A DNA stretch of 64,000 nt from Orlajensenia sp001423545 (GCA_001423545.1 LMOK01000002.1:620001-684000), one strand, 5' to 3'; positions 41,511 to 49,662 are shown, counted from the first letter of the stretch. The notes: generated by a model from the sequence alone, not told the origin. Program-made: numbers and translations.

Positions 41511-42560
41511 GTGACTGAACCCGGCAACCCCGACCGACTCGCACCTGAGTCGGCACCGGAGACCACCGGAACATGTCTACCCACCGAGCTCCCCACGCGT
41601 CGTTCGCTCCGCGCCCAGCGCGATGGGTCGCCGGCGACCACCACCGGGTCCGTTCCGGCCCAGCAGTGGCCGACGACGCGCGCCATGGTCGGTCGCGATG
41701 AGTCGACTGCGGTGGAGCCCGTCGCAGGACCGACCGCGCGCGCCTCGGTCTCGTCCTCGGCGGCCCGAGCTGCGGCATCCGGAGCCGGAGCTCCTCCGCG
41801 CGGACCCGCCTCGACGTCGAAGCCCGCCCGCCGACGCAAGAACCCGCTCGGCGCGATCGTGGCCCTCGTCGTCGTTCCCGGTCTGTTCCTGACTGTTGCC
41901 CTGCCCGCCTACGCCTTCGCGCCGACGAGCGGATCGGAGTACTCCGAGTCCGGAACGCACGAGCTCGCCGTAGCCTCGGCTCAAGAGGTCGACGTCTCGA
42001 GTTCCGCCGCGAAGATCACCGTCGCGCGCGACGGCTACACCGCCGTGAGCGGCGAGGAGATCCGCCGGCAGACCGCCGAGGCCGAGGCGGCCGCCCGCGC
42101 TCAGGCCGCGGCGGAGCTCGCAGCTCAGGTCGGCACCTACTCCGTACCGGCGCAGCGTCAGGAGGGCGACGACTACCCGTGGCCCGGCGGCCCCGTCGGC
42201 GTGCTCTCACCCCTCAACTACGAGTACCGCGAGTGCGTCGACTTCGTCGCCTGGCGCCTCAACCGCGACGCCGGTGCCACCGGACCGTTCCGCTGGGTCT
42301 GGTCGAACCTCACGCCCGGCGGCGGAAGCGCGTGGAACTGGGCCAACGCCTGGTACGCGAACGGCTGGCAGGTCAGCCACGACCCGATCGTCGGGTCCGT
42401 CGCCTGGTTCACCGGCAACCACGTGGCGTACGTGCAGTCGGTCAACGGTGACGGGACCGTGACGATCGAGGAGTACAACCAGAACTCCGACCACAACTAC
42501 CACCGCCGCACCATCGGTGTCGGCGACGCGGCGCTCTACCTCTACCCGCCGCCCGCGTAG
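41511..42560 (+). CDS. Exported CHAP-domain peptidoglycan hydrolase
   Basis: The 349-residue product has a long disordered N-terminus (1-105, Thr/Ser/Pro/Ala), a basic patch (KPARRRKN), a TM/signal segment (about 115-136, ending VALPAYAFAPT), a QEVDVSSSAAKITVARDGYT module, an Ala/Glu coiled coil, and a C-terminal CHAP domain with catalytic Cys in EYRECVDFVAWRL and His in TGNHVAYVQSV. CHAP enzymes are amidases or endopeptidases of the wall. The start is GTG 41511 with GGAGG at 41499-41503. The N-terminal half matches that of the NlpC/P60 protein in order and sequence. A terminator follows. Confidence 0.86.
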   Translation: MTEPGNPDRLAPESAPETTGTCLPTELPTRRSLRAQRDGSPATTTGSVPAQQWPTTRAMVGRDESTAVEPVAGPTARASVSSSAARAAASGAGAPPRGPASTSKPARRRKNPLGAIVALVVVPGLFLTVALPAYAFAPTSGSEYSESGTHELAVASAQEVDVSSSAAKITVARDGYTAVSGEEIRRQTAEAEAAARAQAAAELAAQVGTYSVPAQRQEGDDYPWPGGPVGVLSPLNYEYRECVDFVAWRLNRDAGATGPFRWVWSNLTPGGGSAWNWANAWYANGWQVSHDPIVGSVAWFTGNHVAYVQSVNGDGTVTIEEYNQNSDHNYHRRTIGVGDAALYLYPPPA

Positions 42561-42627
42561 CTTCGCGGCATCCGGTCGCCCCCGCCGGGCACGGGTGTCC
42601 CGCTGATCTCGGCACCACGCCGAACGC

Positions 42628-42663
42628 ACGACGCGCCCGACTCCGAAGAGTCGAGCGCGTCGT
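42628..42663. terminator. Terminator after the CHAP gene
   Basis: ACGACGCGC and GCGCGTCGT flank an inner stem CGACTC-CGAA-GAGTCG with small bulges. The genes on both sides are convergent, so it may work in both directions. Confidence 0.75.
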
Positions 42664-42711
42664 TCGTGATCAGCGCGGATTCGGGTGGTCAGCCTGCCCG
42701 CGCGACAGCGA

Positions 42712-42996
42712 CTATGAGCGGCGAGCGGTGCTGCGGCCGCCGGCGAAACGCACGTAGAGGAACAGCACGATGATCGCCCCGATGATGGATCCGATGATGC
42801 CGGCGGGCTGGAAGAAGCCGTCCATCGGGTCGTGCTGGAAGATCAGGAATCCGAGGAACCCGCCGACGAACGAGCCGACGATGCCGACGAGGATCGTCAT
42901 GAGGATGCCGATGTTCTGCTTGCCGGGAATCACAGCGCGAGCGATGAAGCCCGCGATGAGGCCGATGACGATGAGGCTGATGATGAGACCGAGCAT
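42712..42996 (-). CDS. GlsB/YeaQ/YmgE-family stress membrane protein
   Basis: The 94-residue product has three TM segments and the family's phrases GLIAGFIARAVIPGK, ILVGIVGSFVGGFLG and GIIGSIIGAIIVLFLYVRF. These transglycosylase-associated small proteins are often induced by osmotic or general stress. The gene is divergent from the orphan LuxR-type regulator, sharing a 141-nt promoter region with two CACCCCTGSGGGTG boxes. GGAGAAC precedes the ATG. Confidence 0.88.
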   Translation of the reverse strand: MLGLIISLIVIGLIAGFIARAVIPGKQNIGILMTILVGIVGSFVGGFLGFLIFQHDPMDGFFQPAGIIGSIIGAIIVLFLYVRFAGGRSTARRS

Positions 42997-43087
42997 GAAT
43001 GTTCTCCTTCTGGATGCAGAGCGGGGTGCGGCCTGGTGTGCACCGGGTTCAGCGCGGGCCGCCGCTCGGCAATACTACGAAGTCAAC

Positions 43088-43123
43088 CACCCCTGCGGGT
43101 GTGGCTGTACACCCCTGGGGGTG
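43088..43123. promoter_or_regulatory. Paired operator boxes CACCCCTGSGGGTG
   Basis: CACCCCTGCGGGTG (43088-43101) and CACCCCTGGGGGTG (43110-43123) are near-identical, each near-palindromic, and 22 bp apart, that is two helical turns. They end 14 nt before the start of the orphan regulator, so a bound protein would block its promoter or act on the divergent stress gene. The regulator itself is the first candidate; copper repressors of the CsoR type also use C-run/G-run sites. Confidence 0.6.
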
Positions 43124-43137
43124 GAATGATATGGGGT

Positions 43138-43806
43138 ATGTCCTCGTCGTCCTCCCGGCCAGTCACCGTCGCCCTCGTCGACGACTACGACGTTGTGCTG
43201 AAGGGTTTGGCGCATCTGTTCGACGACTATCGCGACCGGGTCGTCGTGGCTGAGATCGACGCCAACGCCGCCATGGAGGACTACGTCGACGTCGTGCTCT
43301 ACGACTCGTTCGCCCAGCCGGAGTCCGATCAGAGCGAGATCGCTGGGCTCATGCGCAATCCGCGAGCGCGTCACGTCGTGGTCTACACCTGGAACTTCCA
43401 ACCCGATCTCATCGAGGAGGCCCGCCGCCTCGGCGTGCATGGCTACCTGTCCAAGACGCTGACGGCGGCAGCCCTCGTCGCCGCCATCGAGGCGGTGAAC
43501 GCGGGGGAGATCGTGATCAGCGAGCAGAATCGTCGGGCGCCGAGCGCCCCGGGCCTGGACTGGCCCGGGAAGCGCGAGGGCATCACCGATCGTGAGTCGG
43601 AGATCCTCGCCCTCATCACCCAGGGCAAGAGCAACGCGGAGGTGGCGCGACTCACCTACCTCAGTCCCAACACCGTCAAGTCCTACATCCGCTCCGTCTA
43701 CCGCAAGATCGGGGCGACGAGCCGCACGCAGGCCGTGCTCTACGGAGTGAGCCACGGGTTCGCCCCCGACACCCACCGGATCGAGCACTGGCTGGGAGGT
43801 CCGTGA
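43138..43806 (+). CDS. Orphan LuxR-family response regulator
   Basis: The 222-residue regulator has a receiver with VALVDDYDVV, acceptor Asp56 in VVLYDSFAQ, a Lys in GYLSKTLT, and a LuxR/FixJ helix-turn-helix (ITDRESEILALITQGKSNAEVARLTYLSPNTVKSYIRSVYRK, in pieces; about 150-200). No kinase gene is next to it. The ATG at 43138 is chosen since earlier in-frame starts would cross the operator boxes. The divergent GlsB-like gene is the obvious candidate target. Confidence 0.88.
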   Translation: MSSSSSRPVTVALVDDYDVVLKGLAHLFDDYRDRVVVAEIDANAAMEDYVDVVLYDSFAQPESDQSEIAGLMRNPRARHVVVYTWNFQPDLIEEARRLGVHGYLSKTLTAAALVAAIEAVNAGEIVISEQNRRAPSAPGLDWPGKREGITDRESEILALITQGKSNAEVARLTYLSPNTVKSYIRSVYRKIGATSRTQAVLYGVSHGFAPDTHRIEHWLGGP

Positions 43807-44084
43807 CTCAGCTGACGGATGCCGTCAGTCGATGCATCCGGAGTCGTGGCAACCGGAGTCGGCGGCGTGTTGAACGGCCTCGCGGTCTTCCGCTGTCGCC
43901 GCGTGTCCGCAGAGTGTAGACCCCGCGGCGGCACCAGTCGACCCGGGCCTGTCAATCCGAAAATGATGGCTGACTTGAGGGAGGCCGCTCGCTGAGCGGA
44001 GCGCTCTCCGACGAAGCGCGAACGCCCCCAACCGGCGTCACAGCATATGACACACCACGCCGCACCACGACAGGATCCAGGACG
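43807..44084. other. 278-nt intergenic region
   Basis: No gene with a start codon was found. A minus-strand frame ending at 43825 would give a Cys/His-rich end (CGH, GCHDSGCID), reminiscent of a small zinc-binding peptide, but it has no suitable start. CGCTCGCTGAGCGGAGCG (43986-44003) is an inverted repeat. The promoter of the next gene must lie here. Confidence 0.35.
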
Positions 44085-44855
44085 ATGACGAACCGTGAAC
44101 AAGCCGACGATGGTCGGCCCCAGATGACTCCGCCCCAGACCGCACCCGCCGAGACGGTGCCGGTCCAGTCGGCGCCCGGTCAGACCGCACCGGCCCAGAC
44201 CGTACCGGTCCAGTCGGCGCCCGCCCAGACGGTACCGGCCCATACGCCTCCGCCTGCTGCAGCCCCCTCGGGGTCGGTGCCGCTGGAGGACCGCGGCACG
44301 CTCCGCGAAGAGGTCGTGAACCGCGAGCGGGAGAGGTTCGGCGGTATCAAGTTCGGTTCCGCCTTCTTCGGATGGCTCACCGCGACAGGCACCGCCGTCA
44401 TCCTGACCGCTCTCGTCGCGGCGACGGGCGCTGCGGTCGGCTTCGGCGCGTCAGACGGGCAGGCATCCATCGACGAAGGTGAAGCCGCGACGATCGGCAT
44501 CGTGGGGGCCATCGCCCTCGTGGTCGTGCTCCTGGTCTCGTACTACTGCGGCGGTTACGTCGCCGGACGCATGGCGCGGTTCGACGGGGTGAAGCAGGGC
44601 CTCGCCGTGTGGCTCTGGGCCGTCGTGATCGCCGTCGTGGTGGCCATCGTCGGCGCCATCGCCGGGAGCCAGTTCAATATTCTGGCGAACGTCAACAGTT
44701 TCCCCCGCATCCCGCTCAACGAGGGCGATGTCACTTTCGGAGGCGTGATCACCGCCGTCGCGCTGGCACTCGCCAGCCTCGGTGGCGCTCTGCTCGGGGG
44801 AGCGGCCGGCATGCGATTCCATCGCAAGGTCGACCGCGCCGGCCTGGGCCGGTGA
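44085..44855 (+). CDS. Membrane protein with Pro/Gln/Thr repeat N-terminus
   Basis: The 256-residue product has an N-terminal region (about 12-60) of imperfect repeats of PVQSAPGQTAPAQT type, encoded by near-repeated DNA, then a helical link, and four TM segments (about 90-120, 135-155, 170-195, 220-245). The membrane part resembles the TIGR04086/YrzE-type four-helix proteins. GGACG lies 4 nt before the ATG. The PRC-barrel gene starts 7 nt after the stop. The function is unknown. Confidence 0.65.
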   Translation: MTNREQADDGRPQMTPPQTAPAETVPVQSAPGQTAPAQTVPVQSAPAQTVPAHTPPPAAAPSGSVPLEDRGTLREEVVNRERERFGGIKFGSAFFGWLTATGTAVILTALVAATGAAVGFGASDGQASIDEGEAATIGIVGAIALVVVLLVSYYCGGYVAGRMARFDGVKQGLAVWLWAVVIAVVVAIVGAIAGSQFNILANVNSFPRIPLNEGDVTFGGVITAVALALASLGGALLGGAAGMRFHRKVDRAGLGR

Positions 44856-44862
44856 CGCGCTG

Positions 44863-45252
44863 ATGCTGCCCTCGAACAACATCCAGAGCATCGTCGGAGC
44901 TACTCTGTTCGGCACCGATGATGACAAGATCGGGCGGATCGCCCAGGTTCTCGTGGACGCCGCCGACGGGCATCCGACCTGGGCGGTGGTGAACGTGGGA
45001 ACGCTCACCCGCCACCCTGCGTTCGTGCCCTTGGACGATGCGACCTGGGAGAACGACGACGTCTCCGTTCCCTTCAGCAAGGATGTCGTCAAGAGCGCTC
45101 CACGGATCGATTCCGACGGGGGACTCGATCCTGCTCAGGAGCAGGAGCTCGTGAGCCACTACTCGACGGGCTCGCCGAACGAGGCCTCTGGGACGGCCCC
45201 TGCGGAGGGTGCTCCCGACACGAGCCCCGGGCGCCACGAGGAGCCGCGCTGA
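44863..45252 (+). CDS. PRC-barrel domain protein
   Basis: The 129-residue product has a PRC-barrel-like N-terminal domain: IVGATLFGTDDDKIGRIAQVLVD and PTWAVVNVGTLTRHPAFVPLDDATW, followed by ENDDVSVPFSKDVVKSAP, which is typical of stress-related PRC proteins in actinobacteria. An acidic, Pro-rich tail follows. It is probably co-transcribed with the membrane protein upstream, and together they may form a stress-linked membrane complex. The start at 44863 is the first Met of the barrel. Confidence 0.75.
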   Translation: MLPSNNIQSIVGATLFGTDDDKIGRIAQVLVDAADGHPTWAVVNVGTLTRHPAFVPLDDATWENDDVSVPFSKDVVKSAPRIDSDGGLDPAQEQELVSHYSTGSPNEASGTAPAEGAPDTSPGRHEEPR

Positions 45253-45256
45253 CGCC

Positions 45257-45424
45257 ATGAAGGTCTGCCGAGAGCACGGAATCCGCGTCGCCCCGGCTCT
45301 CAAACCGGCCCGGGCGACCAGGATCGGCGCGTCTGGGCCCGATCTGGTGCCCGTCGGCTACCTCGGCCCGTTCAGCCCATCGCGCGTGCTTCGTGAGGAC
45401 GAAGTCGTCGATCCTGACGCCTAG
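45257..45424 (+). CDS. Possible 55-residue hypothetical protein
   Basis: ATG 45257 opens a frame of 55 codons (MKVCREHGIRVAPAL, ending EDEVVDPDA). It has no known family and no clear Shine-Dalgarno sequence. The rest of 45253-45711 contains nothing else I can support. Listed as a weak candidate. Confidence 0.25.
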   Translation: MKVCREHGIRVAPALKPARATRIGASGPDLVPVGYLGPFSPSRVLREDEVVDPDA

Positions 45425-45711
45425 CGCTCGTACTGCGCGGTGACGGTTTCGGGTCGAGTGCTCCGCGAAGCGGGCCGAAGAGTCTCGAGAAGCTCGGACC
45501 ATATGATCAGCTGTCAAGCCCCGCGGGGCTCTGGGCGGATCGCCGTAGTCTCACTACATGCCGAACCCGAATCGGCACAGTGCCGCAGGTGCGGGGCCGT
45601 GGACCAAGTCCGGTGGCCCTGCACCTGCGTCAGGTCTCGAGATGCCGACAAGACTCCTGCCGGCTTCCCTCGTCGGCACATCCGCTCAGACCGGATAAAC
45701 TCGTGCAGTCA

Positions 45712-45786
45712 GCCTCTGTAGCTCAATGGAAGAGCAGTTCCGTCCTAAGGAAAGGGTTGGGGGTTCGAGTCCCTCCAGGGGCACCA
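45712..45786 (+). tRNA. tRNA-Arg (anticodon CCT)
   Basis: Acceptor arm GCCTCTG with CAGGGGC, D-arm GCTC...GAGC, anticodon loop GTCCTAA (anticodon CCT), T-arm GGGGG-TTCGAGT-CCCTC, discriminator A and an encoded CCA can all be drawn. The first pair of the anticodon stem (G-A) is weak. It marks the left edge of the accessory region and is followed at once by a guaA fragment. Confidence 0.93.
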
Positions 45787-45815
45787 CCGTGCGTCGTCGG
45801 TGGTGTTCGACGGAT

Positions 45816-45962
45816 CTCATCGACTTCGGTGCTCAATACGTGCAACTCATCGCTCGTCGCGTTCGCGAAGCAGGCGTTTACTCCGAGATCGTTAAGAACT
45901 CAATCTCGTCAGACGAAATTGCCTCAAGTAAGGCCGCTGCAAGCATTCTGACGGGTGGTTTC
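45816..45962 (+). pseudogene. guaA: guaA (GMP synthase) 5' fragment
   Basis: In frame with 45726 the DNA encodes LIDFGAQYVQLIARRVREAG and VYSEIVKNSISSDEIASSKA, ending ILTGG. This is the start of the GMP synthase glutaminase domain (DFGAQYxQLIARRVREAxVYSEI is near-invariant). The similarity stops after about 49 residues, before the catalytic Cys, and no proper start codon precedes it. The stretch is less GC-rich than its surroundings. A piece of a housekeeping gene next to a tRNA suggests a recombination or integration event; a full guaA must exist elsewhere. Confidence 0.85.
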
Positions 45963-46016
45963 GGGTCGACGTGTGACACAACGCGCATCGGATGTCGCTG
46001 ACCGCTGACAGTTGCG

Positions 46017-46814
46017 TTAGACCGCAGTGGCCCTTCCGAGGGCGGGGATGCGCTCATCGGCCCCGCGGATGACGAAGGCCACAGCCACGAACGCCAGCAC
46101 GAGGGAAATCACCTCGAAGGTGGCGCCGAGCGCCACGAGCGGTCCCGGGGTTCCGTGCGTGACGGCGAACGTGGAGAAGTCCCAGAACCCGTGCAGCACC
46201 ATCGCCCAGATGAGGCTGCCGGTCACGCGGCGCAGGATGTAGAAGATCGTGCCGGCGCCGAACGCGAACGCAACCTGCTGGAGGGTCCCTGCAAGGGGCT
46301 GTCCGCTGAACGCGTTCACCAGGTGCATGAGCCCGAAGAGCGCCGAGGTGATGAACCACACCCAGACCTCCGAGAGGCGGCTGCGCAAGCCGACGAGGAG
46401 AAGACCTCGTGTCGTGAGCTCCTCGGTGAAGCCGACGAGAAGCAGGACGATGGATGCCGCGAAGAACGCGCCGTCGAACGAGCCCCAGTCCGTCGAGATG
46501 AGGTTGAACGCCAGTGCGACAACCATGACCGCCGGGGCGATGATCGGCCAGACGTGCGCCGCGCGCCGCCGGTCGAACAGCGCCGGCCGCCACCAGCCGA
46601 GAAGCGTCGTGGTGATCGCCAGGAGGATCGCACCGATGATGAGTGAGAGCCCGGCTCCGAGGAAGAGGTTGGAGCCGCTCTTTCCGAGGTCGGTGTACGG
46701 GATTCCCGTGAACAGCTGAACGGCGAAGACCACGACGACGTAGGCGAGGTAGATCGCGATACCGATCCACACGCGGGGTCGCACACGGTACCGGTCAGTA
46801 GGACTCGTAGTCAT
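46017..46814 (-). CDS. CPBP-family intramembrane metalloprotease
   Basis: The 265-residue protein has about eight TM segments and the CPBP (Abi/Rce1-like) motifs: FTEELTTRGLLL (EExxxR), FGLMHLVNAF (FxxxHxxxN) and VLHGFWDF. In bacteria these enzymes process membrane proteins or give immunity to secreted peptides. The ATG at 46814 has GGAGAT upstream. It is divergent from the gene at 46991 across an AT-rich promoter region. Confidence 0.87.
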   Translation of the reverse strand: MTTSPTDRYRVRPRVWIGIAIYLAYVVVVFAVQLFTGIPYTDLGKSGSNLFLGAGLSLIIGAILLAITTTLLGWWRPALFDRRRAAHVWPIIAPAVMVVALAFNLISTDWGSFDGAFFAASIVLLLVGFTEELTTRGLLLVGLRSRLSEVWVWFITSALFGLMHLVNAFSGQPLAGTLQQVAFAFGAGTIFYILRRVTGSLIWAMVLHGFWDFSTFAVTHGTPGPLVALGATFEVISLVLAFVAVAFVIRGADERIPALGRATAV

Positions 46815-46892
46815 CTAGATCTCCTTCACAGGGCTCACGGTCACCGCCAAGTCAACCGCACTGCCGTCTGTCACCACGGCAGAGGCACGAGG

Positions 46893-46940
46893 CTCTTTTG
46901 AAAATATCTCAATTTTAGCTAGCGTAGTTAGTGATCGACT
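46893..46940. promoter_or_regulatory. AT-rich divergent promoter region
   Basis: CTTTTGAAAATATCTCAATTTTAGC (46893-46917 in parts) is by far the most AT-rich stretch nearby. TTGAAA (46898-46903) may be a -35 box for the rightward gene. It lies between the CPBP protease and the gene at 46991. Confidence 0.4.
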
Positions 46941-46990
46941 CGAGCCACCCCTCGGGAACCGCGCAATACGGACCCTGGAAGGAAACACAC

Positions 46991-47464
46991 GTGTCCCGAG
47001 AAGAGAGTGCGCGCGAGGGTGCGCAGGCAGTCGTCCCCGATGACGAGATCCTGGACGTCGCGGTCGTGATGCCGCGAGGGTCGACCTTCTCCAGCGTCCT
47101 CGGCGCGAGCGCCGGAGTCGCACTGGGCGGAAACAATCAGACCGCGTGGGGAGTCGCCGGCGGGATGCTCGCGCAGAGGGCCAATAGCGCCTCGAAGGGC
47201 AGCTACCCGTCGATCGTGCTCGCGGCATCCGCCACTCGGCTGTATGTTCTCGGTCGCACCTCGACCGGTCTGGTGGGCGGATGGAAGCATCTGCACCCGG
47301 TGACGTATATCGAGCGGGCCAACCTCGCCGTGGAACGTCACCAGCGGGGAACCGTGCGCGTCATCGGGCTGACCGACACCACAACCGGAACAACCCTCGA
47401 GTTCGAAGCGCAGAACATCGGCGGACTCGGCCTGAAGGACCTCCTCGCCGAACTCGGCGACTAA
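46991..47464 (+). CDS. Hypothetical protein with Gly-rich central part
   Basis: The 157-residue product has no signal peptide. Residues about 35-65 are Gly/Ala-rich (LGASAGVALGGNN, WGVAGGMLAQRA), which might form a membrane-associated helical hairpin; the rest looks beta-rich (SIVLAASATRLYVLGR, GTVRVIGLTDTTTGTTLEFEAQ). The latter is reminiscent of a small PH-like domain. The GTG at 46991 has GGAAGG 8 nt upstream. No family was recognised. Confidence 0.6.
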   Translation: MSREESAREGAQAVVPDDEILDVAVVMPRGSTFSSVLGASAGVALGGNNQTAWGVAGGMLAQRANSASKGSYPSIVLAASATRLYVLGRTSTGLVGGWKHLHPVTYIERANLAVERHQRGTVRVIGLTDTTTGTTLEFEAQNIGGLGLKDLLAELGD

Positions 47465-47599
47465 GGCACCCATCGATTCGCGCTGCCACGGTCGGTGGTG
47501 TGCACGGGCGCACTCCAAGCACGACGTTCGAGTCCTCGCCTCCAGCGCATCGCCGGTCAACGCACTCTCGTTTGAACCAGGAAAGAAGGAGATGGTCCC

Positions 47600-47971
47600 A
47601 TGGCAGGTCAGCGTCCTGGCGGCGTCGTACTCATTGCGGTTCTGGCTTGGATCGGAGCCGCGCTGCAGATCATCTCGGGGGTCCTGGTCCTCACCCGCGT
47701 GCTCAACCCTGAAGGAGTCTCGACCGAGTCAGCTTGGGTGGCGATCGTCGTCGGGGTCATCTCGTTCCTGATCGCATTCGCCCTGTTCGGCGGAAGCAAC
47801 ATCGCGCGTGTCCTCGTCACGATCTCGTTCGTGCTGTCCTTGCTCGCGGCGATCTTCTCGATCGTCGCTCATCCGGCGAACTTCGTCGCCCCGCTCCTCG
47901 CTGCGATCGTGGCCGTCATCGGGCTCGTGCTCCTGTACACCAAGACGGCGAACGACTACTTCCGGAAGTAA
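47600..47971 (+). CDS. Small four-TM membrane protein
   Basis: The 123-residue product has four TM segments: about 9-30, 46-64, 69-90 and 94-114. It starts RPGGVVLIAVLAWIGAALQIISG, a pattern common in small actinobacterial membrane proteins (DUF7144-like). GAAGGAG precedes the ATG at 47600. The function is unknown. Confidence 0.7.
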   Translation: MAGQRPGGVVLIAVLAWIGAALQIISGVLVLTRVLNPEGVSTESAWVAIVVGVISFLIAFALFGGSNIARVLVTISFVLSLLAAIFSIVAHPANFVAPLLAAIVAVIGLVLLYTKTANDYFRK

Positions 47972-48015
47972 ACCTCGCCGGATTATCAGGTTGCGGTTCG
48001 CCTGCGAAGACAAGA

Positions 48016-48042
48016 ATTGTCGCTCCCGGAGGGACCGACAAT
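48016..48042 (+). terminator. Terminator after the four-TM protein gene
   Basis: ATTGTCG-CTCCC and GGGA-C-CGACAAT form a stem with one bulge and a 3-nt loop. A run of nine G residues lies shortly after (48072-48080). Confidence 0.55.
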
Positions 48043-48216
48043 CACCCAGCGTTCACCTTTCTGATGTGACTGGGGGGGGGCAGCAGAAGTGGGCAATCAC
48101 GTGCACCGAAGCGAGCGCTCGGGATGTGGGCGTTCACGGTCTCAGAATTGTGGCAACTGTCCTGAGGTGTGGGCGACGAATCGTGCGGGTAGTCTCGCCA
48201 GACAGTCGTACGCGGC

Positions 48217-49662
48217 CTACTTATCGTTCATGGGTGCTGAGTGGTGCACCGTGAGGTCAAGGGTCGAGGATTCGCCGAGCAGGCGTTCGACGAGGCGTTG
48301 CACGTCGAAGCGTTGCCCGAGACGAGCCAGAGTCGCCGCATCGAGTCTGAGTGTGTTCCCCTCGGTGCCAGCGGCCTCGAATATCTGGTCGAGGTCGTCT
48401 CGGCGGAGGAGAGCGAGCGAATCACCAGTCTCCGTGGCCGCCAGAGTCGCCAACGACTTGTCGGCCTCGAGGTCGCTTGCGCTGAGGCTGGTCTCGCTGA
48501 CCTCGAGCAGGGATTTCTGTGCGTTCCGCGTGATGATGAGCGGGGACGCGGGACCAGCGAGGAGGTCTTCGACGACATCTGCTGCTGCGGAGGGACGACC
48601 GATGGCATGTGCGCGACTGCGCATGTGTTCGAGCCGGCCGGGCGTGGAGAGGATCTGATCGATCTTCCATCCGATCGTCGTCGTCGTGGTGCAGCGCACC
48701 GCTGCGCCTTCCTCGATGAGGTAATCGCCGTTTCGTACCTCCTGGCCGGGGATGGGATTCGTCAAGACCATCGGAAGCCCGGCCGCCATGCACTCCGACG
48801 CCGAGAGTCCACCCGGCTTGCCGATGAAGAGGGACGCGCCGCTCAGAAGCTCGGGCATGCGATCCGTGAAACCGAGAACGGTGAACCGTTCGTCCCCTGC
48901 CGTGATCGACTCGACCTCTCGGCGCAGCTCCTTGTTGCGCCCGCAGACCACGACCGCGCGCATCGGCGATGTCACACGTCGAACCTGGCGAACGACCGTC
49001 TTCGCGTAGGAACCGCCCGATGCTCCGGCTGAGATGACGAGAAGCGGCGATGAATCACCGCCGCCTGACATCTCGATCCCTACCTGTGGGCGCACCGGGA
49101 TCCCGCTGGTCACCACACGATCCAGCGGGATGCCGAGCTCGCCGAGCTGCACCCGGGACTCTTCCCGCGCCAGATAGAGGCGGTGGAAGGCGCTGGCCAG
49201 CCACAGGCCCTGGAAGTCGTAGTCCGTCGTCACGATCGCAGTGCGGGCGTCGAGCGCTCCACGCAGGATCATCGTCGCGATCAGTTGGGCCGGGAGGAAG
49301 TGAGTGCAGATCACCGCCGTGGGGCGGAACTTCTTGAGGCGACGGAGAGCCGGCATGGCGTTCACTCGTGACCACGGATCCACCGCTCCGCGATGTCTGA
49401 ACGGTTGGTCGCTCACGTCGTATCCCAGACTCACCAGCCACGGTGCGTCTTCGACGAGGGCGAAGTATCCCTTGGCGAGAAGATCGCGGTACAGCGCGCT
49501 GCTGACATCGAGCACATCGAGTACGTCGACGGCTTCGACATCTGCACGCGCGGCACAGGCCTCGCGGATCGCTTCGGCCGCGCTGTTGTGTCCGGATCCC
49601 ACGCCCGCGGAGAGCACCATGATCCGCTCGCGCCCGTTGGGATCATCAACTTCTTGGTTCAT
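48217..49662 (-). CDS. MGDG-synthase/GT28-type glycosyltransferase
   Basis: The 481-residue protein begins with MVLSAGVGSGHNSAAEAI (about residues 15-32), the N-terminal signature of diacylglycerol glycosyltransferases related to MurG; THFLPAQLIA and the C-terminal nucleotide-sugar site FIGKPGGLSASECMAAGLPMV also fit. It should transfer a sugar from a UDP-sugar to a lipid. About 90 residues at the C-terminus (390-481) extend beyond the GT fold and look helical. The gene is alone on its strand, in the accessory region. Confidence 0.85.
   Translation of the reverse strand: MNQEVDDPNGRERIMVLSAGVGSGHNSAAEAIREACAARADVEAVDVLDVLDVSSALYRDLLAKGYFALVEDAPWLVSLGYDVSDQPFRHRGAVDPWSRVNAMPALRRLKKFRPTAVICTHFLPAQLIATMILRGALDARTAIVTTDYDFQGLWLASAFHRLYLAREESRVQLGELGIPLDRVVTSGIPVRPQVGIEMSGGGDSSPLLVISAGASGGSYAKTVVRQVRRVTSPMRAVVVCGRNKELRREVESITAGDERFTVLGFTDRMPELLSGASLFIGKPGGLSASECMAAGLPMVLTNPIPGQEVRNGDYLIEEGAAVRCTTTTTIGWKIDQILSTPGRLEHMRSRAHAIGRPSAAADVVEDLLAGPASPLIITRNAQKSLLEVSETSLSASDLEADKSLATLAATETGDSLALLRRDDLDQIFEAAGTEGNTLRLDAATLARLGQRFDVQRLVERLLGESSTLDLTVHHSAPMNDK

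Noticed and set aside
43825..43920. Cys/His-rich small zinc protein on the minus strand
   Set aside because: No start codon in a suitable position; kept only as a note in the intergenic entry.
48072..48080. Run of nine G residues as a phase-variation tract
   Set aside because: It lies between genes, not in a coding frame or near a promoter spacer that I could define; a sequencing artefact is also possible.
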